The notes beneath the pieces were generated by a model, which saw only the letters and a list, made by a program, of their open reading frames with translations, searched no databases and was not told the DNA's origin. A stretch of DNA of 10,914 bases from NCBI GenBank assembly GCA_017560175.1, contig JAFYOK010000180.1, positions 1 through 10,914 on the forward strand, written 5' to 3'. A program made the position numbers and the translations under genes. The DNA is from Clostridia bacterium (GTDB taxonomy: Bacteria; Bacillota; Clostridia; Oscillospirales; Butyricicoccaceae). Below are positions 6,268 to 10,914 of the stretch, in pieces (the first letter of the stretch is position 1; each line of letters begins with the position of its first letter).

Positions 6268-7359
6268 ATGAGATATGTGATCGATAAAGAAAACCGTCCC
6301 GTATACCTGCAGCTGTATAAGCAGATCCGGGATGACATCATTTTGGAAAACTATCCTTACAACTCCAAACTGCCTTCCAAGCGCAATCTTGCCGAAGAAA
6401 CCGGTGTCAGCACCATCACTATCGAGCATGCCTATGCGCTGCTTTGCGAAGAAGGCTATGTGGAAGCACGCGAGCGCAGCGGCTTTATCGTCATCTTCCG
6501 CAAGAGCGATGGATTCGCCGCCTTTGGTGAGCACCCCACAGAACATACAACCGGGCAGGCTGAGCCTGATCTTCCCGATTTTCCGCTGTCCATCCTCAGC
6601 AAAACCATGCGAAAGGTACTCTCCGGCCGCGGTCATCTGCTGCTTGAAAAGTCACCCAACTGCGGCTGCGCAGAACTGCGCGAAGCCATTGCCCATTATC
6701 TTGCCCGTAACCGCGGCATCAAAGTCGAACCTCAGCAGATCGTCGTCGGCTCCGGCTCGGAGTATCTGTATCGTCTGATCGTAGAATTGCTGGGCAGACA
6801 CCTGACCTATGCCATCGAATCTCCTTCTTACAAGAAGATCGAGCAGGTTTATAAAGCCGCTGAAATCGCCTACGATTCTCTTCCGCTGAAAAGCTCGGGC
6901 ATCGACAGCCAGGCACTTTGCGACACAAAAGCCGATGTCCTCCATACGACCCCCTACCGCAGCTATCCCAGCGGCGTTACGGCAACGGCATCCAAGCGCC
7001 ATGAATATATCCGCTGGGCCGCACAGAATAACCGCTATATCATCGAAGACGATTTCGAATCGGAGTTTTCGGTTTCCACCAAACCCACCGAAACCCTCTT
7101 TGCTCTTTCCGACAAGGATAATGTCATCTATTTAAATACCTTTTCCAAGACCATTTCCCCCTCTCTCCGTATCGGCTACATGGTCCTGCCTCACCACCTT
7201 GTATCGGATTTTGAGCAGAAACTTGGCTTTTACTCCTGCACCGTTCCCACCTTCATGCAGTATGTCCTCGCCGAACTGATCAACAACGGTGACTTCGAGC
7301 GGCACATCAACCGCGTCCGCCGAAACAAGCGCAAAGAATTATCTGCAAAATCGGAATAA
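6268..7359 (+). CDS. MocR-type (GntR/aminotransferase) PLP-dependent regulator, C-terminally truncated
   Basis: Residues 1-75 are a GntR winged helix (KLPSKRNLAEETGVSTITIE, then EEGYVEARERSGFIV). Residues about 100-345 match a fold-type I aminotransferase domain: GSGSEYLY (161-168), TTPYRSYPSG (227-236), EDDFESEF (260-267, D262 contacting the PLP ring) and NTFSKTISPSLRIGY, where K294 should form the PLP Schiff base. MocR proteins usually have about 460-480 residues; this one stops at 363, right after HINRVRRNKRKE, losing the small domain and its substrate-carboxylate arginine. The stop lies in the A-tract of the purC terminator, so the missing part is deleted, not frameshifted. It may bind PLP and DNA yet sense abnormally, or be decaying. 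Divergence from an ECF S component suggests a PdxR-like role. The RBS is odd: AAGGAG (6246-6251) is 16 nt from the ATG. No stops interrupt the frame. Confidence 0.82.
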   Translation: MRYVIDKENRPVYLQLYKQIRDDIILENYPYNSKLPSKRNLAEETGVSTITIEHAYALLCEEGYVEARERSGFIVIFRKSDGFAAFGEHPTEHTTGQAEPDLPDFPLSILSKTMRKVLSGRGHLLLEKSPNCGCAELREAIAHYLARNRGIKVEPQQIVVGSGSEYLYRLIVELLGRHLTYAIESPSYKKIEQVYKAAEIAYDSLPLKSSGIDSQALCDTKADVLHTTPYRSYPSGVTATASKRHEYIRWAAQNNRYIIEDDFESEFSVSTKPTETLFALSDKDNVIYLNTFSKTISPSLRIGYMVLPHHLVSDFEQKLGFYSCTVPTFMQYVLAELINNGDFERHINRVRRNKRKELSAKSE

Positions 7360-7386
7360 AAAAGCCGCCTGCTATATGCAGGCGGC
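7358..7386 (-). terminator. Intrinsic terminator of purC
   Basis: A perfect 9-bp GC-rich stem (7364-7372 with 7378-7386) and 5-nt loop. On the minus strand it is followed by six T residues (7358-7363), which are also the last bases of the truncated MocR gene. On the plus strand no T-tract follows, so it serves purC only. Confidence 0.88.
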
Positions 7387-7401
7387 AATAAAATGTATAG
7401 C

Positions 7402-8091
7402 TTATGCGAAGAACAGACCGTTCAGTGTCATGGGATCGATGTACTTGCCGTCCTTGTAAACGCGCATGTTGCCGGAAGCAACTTCGTCGATCAGCATAAC
7501 ATTGCCTTCGGGATCGTAGCCGAACTCGAACTTGATGTCATACAGTTCCATGCCCTTTTCAGCCAGATCGTCAGCAACGATCTTTGTGATGGCCTGTGTC
7601 TGTGCCTTCAGGGAGTCGTACTGCTCGGCAGTCATAACACCCAGATCGACCAGACCGTCCTTTGTGACCAGAGGATCGCCCAGAGCATCGTTCTTGAAGG
7701 TTGTTTCTACATAGTAGGGCAGATCCTGACCCTCTGTGCAGTAGTCATTGTAGCGGCGGAAGAAGGAGCCGACGGCCTTGCGGCGGCAGATAACTTCCAG
7801 ACCCTTGCCAAAGACCTTTGCAGGCAGAACTTCCATGGTTGTCTTTTCCAGATCGGCGTTGACATAGTGAGTTCTGATGCCGGCGGCATTGATCTTCTCA
7901 AAGTAGTAGATGGACATTCTCAGGTTGACGTCGCCAACGCCCTCGATGGTCAGGCCGACAGCGTTCTCGCCGGGATCAAATACGCCGTCCTTGCCGGTGC
8001 AGTCATCCTTGAACAGCAGCAGGCAGTTGCCGTTGGGCAGAGCGTAAACATTCTTAGTTTTGCCGGTATAGAGCAGTTCCAGATTTTCCAT
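7402..8091 (-). CDS. purC: Phosphoribosylaminoimidazole-succinocarboxamide (SAICAR) synthase
   Basis: A 229-residue cytoplasmic enzyme of de novo purine synthesis that joins CAIR and aspartate using ATP to form SAICAR. The N-terminal ATP-binding strand has LLYTGKTKNVY (residues 6-16). The substrate loop reads GKGLEVICRRKAVGSFFRR (95-113), corresponding to the first family signature, and LYDIKFEFG (183-191) matches the second. DEVASGNMR (202-210) replaces the DEISPDTCR of the common form; this variant is familiar in clostridial PurC. Length is normal (about 235). The start at 8091 is chosen because homologues begin at the LLYTGKTK strand and AGAGGAG sits 7 nt upstream. The frame is open for 33 more codons, including a GTG at 8124 with its own AGGAG. 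The gene stands alone between its promoter and terminator, not inside a pur cluster in this window. Confidence 0.93.
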   Translation of the reverse strand: MENLELLYTGKTKNVYALPNGNCLLLFKDDCTGKDGVFDPGENAVGLTIEGVGDVNLRMSIYYFEKINAAGIRTHYVNADLEKTTMEVLPAKVFGKGLEVICRRKAVGSFFRRYNDYCTEGQDLPYYVETTFKNDALGDPLVTKDGLVDLGVMTAEQYDSLKAQTQAITKIVADDLAEKGMELYDIKFEFGYDPEGNVMLIDEVASGNMRVYKDGKYIDPMTLNGLFFA

Positions 8092-8190
8092 AATTATACT
8101 CCTCTGATCTCTTGATTTATTCACAATATCTCCTGCGCATAACCGCACCTTGCGGCAGCGTAAGAGATCGAACATCAAATAGTTCTCCAT
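8092..8190 (-). other. purC leader with in-frame upstream reading frame and small hairpin
   Basis: The transcript from the purC promoter would start close to 8189 and has about 98 nt before the purC ATG. It is open in the purC frame from an ATG at 8190. At 8143-8155 a 5-bp hairpin (CCGCA/TGCGG, 3-nt loop) precedes AGGAG and an in-frame GTG at 8122-8124. A longer PurC with an 11-residue extension is therefore possible. I see no purine-riboswitch core. Confidence 0.4.
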
Positions 8191-8195
8191 CTAAT

Positions 8196-8224
8196 ATTTT
8201 AACCAAATGCACAGAGAAATTCAA
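8196..8224 (-). promoter_or_regulatory. purC promoter
   Basis: On the minus strand TTGAAT (8219-8224, 4 of 6 with TTGA intact), 17 bp, TAAAAT (8196-8201, 5 of 6). Spacing is ideal, and it is the best sigma-A pair upstream of purC. Confidence 0.7.
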
Positions 8225-8263
8225 GTAAAACTTACAGTTTATACAGATTTGTACTTCTTCTGT

Positions 8264-8292
8264 TTGACATTGAAATCTTGATGACCCATAAT
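8264..8292 (+). promoter_or_regulatory. Promoter of the barstar-family gene
   Basis: TTGACA (8264-8269, perfect), 17-bp spacer, CATAAT (8287-8292, 5 of 6). Transcription would begin around 8299, giving a leader of about 24 nt that carries only the RBS. This also rules out the upstream TTG/ATG starts at 8278-8283. Confidence 0.8.
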
Positions 8293-8322
8293 CAAATCAT
8301 CCAACGCTCGGAGGAACCACCA

Positions 8323-8637
8323 ATGACCGATAATCGTTATGTTTTCCAACCCTTACAGATACCTGTCATCCGCCTCGACCTGAGCCGATGCACAACCCTT
8401 GGTGAACTGCACCATCAGCTCAAAACCACCTTTGACTTCCCCGAATATTATGGCGAAAACTGGTCTGCTCTGTGGGATTGCCTTGATGGTCTGTTTGAGG
8501 ATGAGGGCGAGATCACCATCGAGGTCTTTGGCTATACCGACATGAGCGAAGAAATGCAGCAGGGCTGTCGCACCATGCTGGATATTTTTAAAGATGCAGA
8601 AAAGACCATGCCCAATGTACACTTCACCATCTTCTAA
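8323..8637 (+). CDS. Barstar-family ribonuclease inhibitor, no partner toxin nearby
   Basis: A 104-residue protein with the barstar (barnase inhibitor) fold. LDLSRCTTLGELHHQLKTTF gives strand 1 and helix 1. FPEYYGENWSALWDCLDGL (residues 39-57) is the highly conserved second-helix region, which in barstar carries the acidic residues that plug the barnase active site. The rest, including IEVFGYTDMSEEMQQGCRTM and the final strand VHFTIF, also fits. Barstar binds and inactivates extracellular-type guanyl RNases before export. No barnase-like, toxin or secretion gene is present in the window: neighbours are purC and aro genes, and its own promoter is strong. It may act as an immunity protein against a toxin encoded elsewhere or delivered by competitors, or have another role. 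The start is set by GGAGG (8310-8314), 8 nt before the ATG. No clear terminator follows directly. Confidence 0.88.
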   Translation: MTDNRYVFQPLQIPVIRLDLSRCTTLGELHHQLKTTFDFPEYYGENWSALWDCLDGLFEDEGEITIEVFGYTDMSEEMQQGCRTMLDIFKDAEKTMPNVHFTIF

Positions 8638-8649
8638 GCCCCCTTCGCC

Positions 8650-8678
8650 TTGCAATCATCCACCATGCGTGGTAAAAT
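8650..8678 (+). promoter_or_regulatory. Promoter of the aro operon
   Basis: TTGCAA (8650-8655, 4 of 6), 17-bp spacer, TAAAAT (8673-8678, 5 of 6) preceded by TGG as an extended -10. It begins 13 bp after the barstar stop codon and would start a transcript near 8685, about 100 nt upstream of the DAHP synthase gene. Confidence 0.7.
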
Positions 8679-8693
8679 ATTTTCAGCTATCCC

Positions 8694-8710
8694 TGCGTCC
8701 TTCGGACGCA
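8694..8710 (+). other. First leader hairpin of the aro transcript
   Basis: TGCGTCC-TTC-GGACGCA, a perfect 7-bp stem (6 bp if a CTTCGG-type tetraloop context forms). It is not followed by a T-tract, so it is not a terminator. In an attenuator it could be a 5' stabilising or sensing element. Confidence 0.55.
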
Positions 8711-8728
8711 AACCATAAGATTTTCGGG

Positions 8729-8767
8729 AGCGCTGCACCGGGTCTCCCTCGATGCAGCGCTGTTTTT
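8729..8767 (+). terminator. Terminator-like hairpin in the aro leader (possible attenuator)
   Basis: AGCGCTGCA (8729-8737) pairs perfectly with TGCAGCGCT (8753-8761) across a 15-nt loop, followed by G and five T residues. It lies 17 bp before the start codon of the DAHP synthase gene and downstream of a good promoter, which is the layout of a transcription attenuator. An alternative GGGAG (8726-8730)/CTCCC (8744-8748) stem would disrupt it. If the upstream promoter is not used, it would be the terminator of the barstar gene. Confidence 0.65.
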
Positions 8768-8784
8768 GTATAGGAGTTTAGATT

Positions 8785-9567
8785 ATGACCACAGAAAAGA
8801 TGCCTGCCACCGTCCGTGTGGGCAATACTGCCCTGGGCGGCGGCCATTTTGCCCTCATTGCCGGCCCTTGTTCGGTGGAATCGGAAGATCAGATCATCGG
8901 TGTTGCCCGTGCCGTACAGCAGGCCGGTGCTACCATCCTGCGCGGCGGTGCTTTCAAGCCTCGTACCTCTCCCTATGATTTTCAGGGCTTGGGTGCCGAA
9001 GGTATCCGTCTGCTTCTCCGCGCCAAGGAAGCCACAGGTATGCCCATCGTCACCGAACTGCTGGCGCTGCGCGATCTGCCTCTTTTCGAGGATGTTGATA
9101 TGATTCAGATCGGCGCGCGCAATATGCAGAACTTCGATCTGCTCAAGGAGATGGGCCGCCTCAAGAAGCCCATCCTGCTCAAGCGCGGCCTGGCCAATAC
9201 CCTGCAGGAACTGCTGATGAGCGCCGAATATATCATCAGCGAAGGCAACGATCAGGTCATCCTCTGTGAGCGCGGCATCCGCACCTACGAGCCCTACACA
9301 CGCAACACCCTCGACCTTTCGGCTGTTCCTGCCCTCCGTGAGCTGACCGGTCTGCCCATCGTCGTCGATCCCAGCCATGCCACAGGCAAGGCCTCTCTGG
9401 TCCCCTCCATGGCCATGGCGGCCGCTGCTGCCGGTGCCGACGGCATTATGATCGAAGTCCACAACGACCCGGCCTGCGCCCTCTGCGACGGCCAGCAGTC
9501 GCTGACCCCTGAGACCTTTGCCGACCTCAGCCGCAAGATCTTCCGCATCCGCGAGGTGCTGGCATGA
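8785..9567 (+). CDS. aroF: 3-deoxy-7-phosphoheptulonate (DAHP) synthase, short type I-beta form
   Basis: A 260-residue cytoplasmic enzyme that condenses phosphoenolpyruvate with erythrose 4-phosphate, the first step of the shikimate pathway. Motifs along a TIM barrel: AGPCSVES (26-33), LRGGAFKPRTSPYDFQG (52-68), LLKRGLANT (131-139), CERGIRTYE (161-169), DPSHATGK (195-202) and EVHNDPACALCDGQQ (224-238). The four metal ligands are C29, H198, E224 and D235, with the same spacing as the Thermotoga enzyme. The I-beta group often has a ferredoxin-like/ACT domain before the barrel or a fused chorismate mutase; neither is present, so feedback inhibition by tyrosine or phenylalanine is not expected. 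AGGAG (8772-8776) lies 8 nt before the ATG. The stop overlaps the aroB start (ATGA). Control may sit in the leader hairpin upstream. Confidence 0.95.
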   Translation: MTTEKMPATVRVGNTALGGGHFALIAGPCSVESEDQIIGVARAVQQAGATILRGGAFKPRTSPYDFQGLGAEGIRLLLRAKEATGMPIVTELLALRDLPLFEDVDMIQIGARNMQNFDLLKEMGRLKKPILLKRGLANTLQELLMSAEYIISEGNDQVILCERGIRTYEPYTRNTLDLSAVPALRELTGLPIVVDPSHATGKASLVPSMAMAAAAAGADGIMIEVHNDPACALCDGQQSLTPETFADLSRKIFRIREVLA

Positions 9568-10619
9568 CGGTCGTTTCTGTACCCACAGGCAATCCTTACG
9601 AGGTATTGATCGGCGGCGGTCTGCTGGATTCTCTCGGCAGCCACACTGCAGAATTGCGCCCCAAAGCCCGTGTTGTCTGCCTGGTCAGCGACACCAATGT
9701 ATGGCCCCTCTACGGTCAGCAGACGCAGAAAAGCCTCGAAGATGCAGGTCTGACCGTCTATCCCTATATTATTCAAGCCGGAGAACAGAGCAAATGCGGC
9801 GCTGTATGGCTGGAGCTGTTAGGATTCATGGCCGAACACAAGCTGACCCGTACCGACCTCATGGCTGCCCTGGGCGGCGGCGTGGTCGGTGATTTAACAG
9901 GTTTTGCTGCCGCCACCTACCTGCGCGGCATCGATTATATCCAGATCCCCACCACCCTGCTGGCTGCCGTCGATTCATCCGTCGGCGGTAAAACGGCCAT
10001 CGATCTGCCCCGGGGCAAGAATCTTGTCGGTGCTTTCCATCAGCCCATCCTGGTGCTTTGCGACACCGACACCCTGCATACGCTGCCTGCCGACATTTTT
10101 CTGGACGGCTGCGCCGAAGTCATCAAATACGGCATCCTCTACGATGCCGATCTTTTTGACCATCTGGAGCAATACGGCCCTGCGTTTGACCGTGAAGCCG
10201 TCATCACCCGATGCATCGAATGTAAACGCGATGTGGTCGTTCTCGACGAGCGTGATACCGGCCTGCGCATGAAGCTCAACCTGGGCCATACCATCGGCCA
10301 TGCCGTTGAATCTCTGTCTGACTATACCCTGTCTCATGGTAAATCTGTCGCCATCGGCACGGCTATCATTGCCCGCGCTTCGGCCGCCTGCGGCCATACC
10401 GCCCCCGATGTACGAAATGCCATCCTGCATATTCTGAATCGTTTTGGTCTGCCCACCCATACCGCGCAGACCGCTGCCGCATTGACCGAAGCTGCCCTTT
10501 CCGACAAGAAGCGCAGCGGCGGCACCATCCGCCTCATTCTCCCCCGAGAGATCGGCGACTGCTTTATCCATCCCCTCCCGGCCGAAGACCTGGAGGACTT
10601 TATCAAGAAAGGCCTCTGA
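9564..10619 (+). CDS. aroB: 3-dehydroquinate synthase
   Basis: A 351-residue cytoplasmic NAD- and divalent-metal-dependent enzyme that converts DAHP to 3-dehydroquinate, step 2 of the shikimate pathway. The NAD-binding N-terminal domain holds ALGGGVVGDLTGFAAATYLR (102-121) and IPTTLLAAVDSSVGGKTAID (128-147). NLVGAFHQP (153-161) follows. The three metal ligands of the family are E185 (GCAEVIKYG), H242 (NLGHTIGH) and H258 (LSHGK). Length is standard. Its ATG overlaps the DAHP synthase stop by 4 bp and has a modest GAGGTG just upstream inside that gene, so translation is probably coupled. aroA follows after a single base, confirming one operon in near pathway order (steps 1, 2, 6). Confidence 0.96.
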   Translation: MTVVSVPTGNPYEVLIGGGLLDSLGSHTAELRPKARVVCLVSDTNVWPLYGQQTQKSLEDAGLTVYPYIIQAGEQSKCGAVWLELLGFMAEHKLTRTDLMAALGGGVVGDLTGFAAATYLRGIDYIQIPTTLLAAVDSSVGGKTAIDLPRGKNLVGAFHQPILVLCDTDTLHTLPADIFLDGCAEVIKYGILYDADLFDHLEQYGPAFDREAVITRCIECKRDVVVLDERDTGLRMKLNLGHTIGHAVESLSDYTLSHGKSVAIGTAIIARASAACGHTAPDVRNAILHILNRFGLPTHTAQTAAALTEAALSDKKRSGGTIRLILPREIGDCFIHPLPAEDLEDFIKKGL

Positions 10620-10620
10620 T

Positions 10621-10914
10621 ATGGACCTCACCCTCCACCCTCGCAAACTGCATGGCACCATTCGTGCCATTCCTTCCAAATCTCAGGCCCATCGCCTGCT
10701 TATATGCGCCGCCTTTGCCGACCGCCCCACCTTCCTTGGCTGCACCGCCACCAACCGTGACATCGAGGCAACGGTGGCCTGTCTGCGTGCATTGGGTGCC
10801 GATATCCGACATACCGAAGAGGGTTATGCTGTCACCCCTATCCATACCATTCCCACCCATGCCGTCCTGCCCTGCGGCGAAAGCGGATCGACCCTCCGCT
10901 TCCTGCTGCCCATC
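10621..10914 (+). CDS. aroA: 3-phosphoshikimate 1-carboxyvinyltransferase (EPSP synthase), N-terminal part
   Basis: The first 98 codons are present; the gene runs off the right edge. The enzyme joins phosphoenolpyruvate to shikimate 3-phosphate, step 6 of the pathway. Visible active-site signatures are AIPSKSQAHRLLICAA (residues 16-31), with K20, S21 and R25 as expected phosphoenolpyruvate/shikimate contacts, TNRDIEATVACLRALGA in the next repeat, and CGESGSTLRFLLP (85-97), which corresponds to the GNAGTAMRP loop of the E. coli enzyme with G89 in place of its Gly96. The ATG follows the aroB stop after one base (TGATATG), with AAAGG about 8 nt upstream inside aroB. The following operon genes are outside the window. 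Confidence 0.94.
   Translation, partial: MDLTLHPRKLHGTIRAIPSKSQAHRLLICAAFADRPTFLGCTATNRDIEATVACLRALGADIRHTEEGYAVTPIHTIPTHAVLPCGESGSTLRFLLPI

Noticed and set aside
8092..8190. Purine riboswitch upstream of purC
   Set aside because: No three-way junction core or loop-loop pattern is recognisable; only a 5-bp hairpin is present.
8278..8322. Earlier start for the barstar gene (TTG 8278 or ATG 8281)
   Set aside because: It lies between the -35 and -10 boxes of a near-consensus promoter and lacks an RBS.
266..8710. Dispersed repeat family suggested by several hairpins with TTCG/CGAA loops (266-289, 3627-3654, 8694-8710)
   Set aside because: The stems share no sequence. Stable tetraloops are common in terminators, so this is convergence and not a REP-like family.
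8752..8780. Leader peptide ATG (MQRCFCIGV) in the aro leader
   Set aside because: No Shine-Dalgarno sequence, only one aromatic codon, and it begins inside the terminator stem, so it cannot act as a classical sensing peptide.
8685..8784. T-box riboswitch upstream of the aro operon
   Set aside because: The leader is only about 100 nt, with no specifier-loop stem or T-box consensus before the terminator.
8683..9462. 259-codon minus-strand frame opposite the DAHP synthase gene
   Set aside because: Antisense to a gene with all catalytic motifs intact; no RBS, and it would cross the aro leader hairpins.

Overview
The window looks like chromosome from a moderately GC-rich, spore-forming anaerobic member of the Clostridia, most likely an Oscillospiraceae-like gut Firmicute. 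The evidence is a SpoVT-type sporulation regulator, strong AGGAGG-type ribosome binding sites, AT-rich intergenic regions, a solitary ECF vitamin-transporter S component, the clostridial form of PurC, and the start of an oxygen-sensitive double-cubane-cluster reductase gene. No insertion sequence, prophage, CRISPR array, tRNA or rRNA is visible. The organism assignment is inferred from gene content only.

Left part (1-3309), mostly minus strand. The window opens with the first 42 codons of a YjiM-like 2-hydroxyacyl-CoA dehydratase-family protein and its promoter. Next is a two-gene copper operon read right to left: a CopA-type Cu(I) P-type ATPase with an HMA domain at both ends, then a CsoR-family repressor whose start codon overlaps the ATPase stop (ATGA). 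A near-perfect CsoR-type operator lies just downstream of the -10 box, so the repressor probably controls its own operon. The C-terminal HMA domain is preceded by its own Shine-Dalgarno sequence and ATG, so a free CopZ-like chaperone may also be made.

Middle (3310-7401). Divergent from the copper operon is a well-formed gene for an unrecognised 99-residue protein with a His/Cys-rich stretch. Its -10 box is embedded in a perfect inverted repeat. It ends in a terminator shared with a convergent M24-family (Xaa-Pro peptidase-like) gene. Then, on the minus strand, come spoVT, with a candidate sigma-G promoter, and an ECF transporter S component. The S component is divergent from a MocR/GntR-type PLP-dependent regulator, which suggests B6-vitamer uptake. 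That regulator lacks about the last 100 residues of its aminotransferase domain and runs directly into the purC terminator.

Right part (7402-10914). purC (minus) and an orphan barstar-family gene (plus) diverge from a 231-bp region holding one good promoter for each. A second promoter after the barstar gene drives a roughly 100-nt leader with a terminator-like hairpin, followed by a tightly packed shikimate operon: a short type I-beta DAHP synthase without a regulatory domain, aroB (4-bp overlap) and the start of aroA (1-bp gap). These encode steps 1, 2 and 6 of chorismate synthesis. The leader hairpin is a plausible attenuator for this operon.
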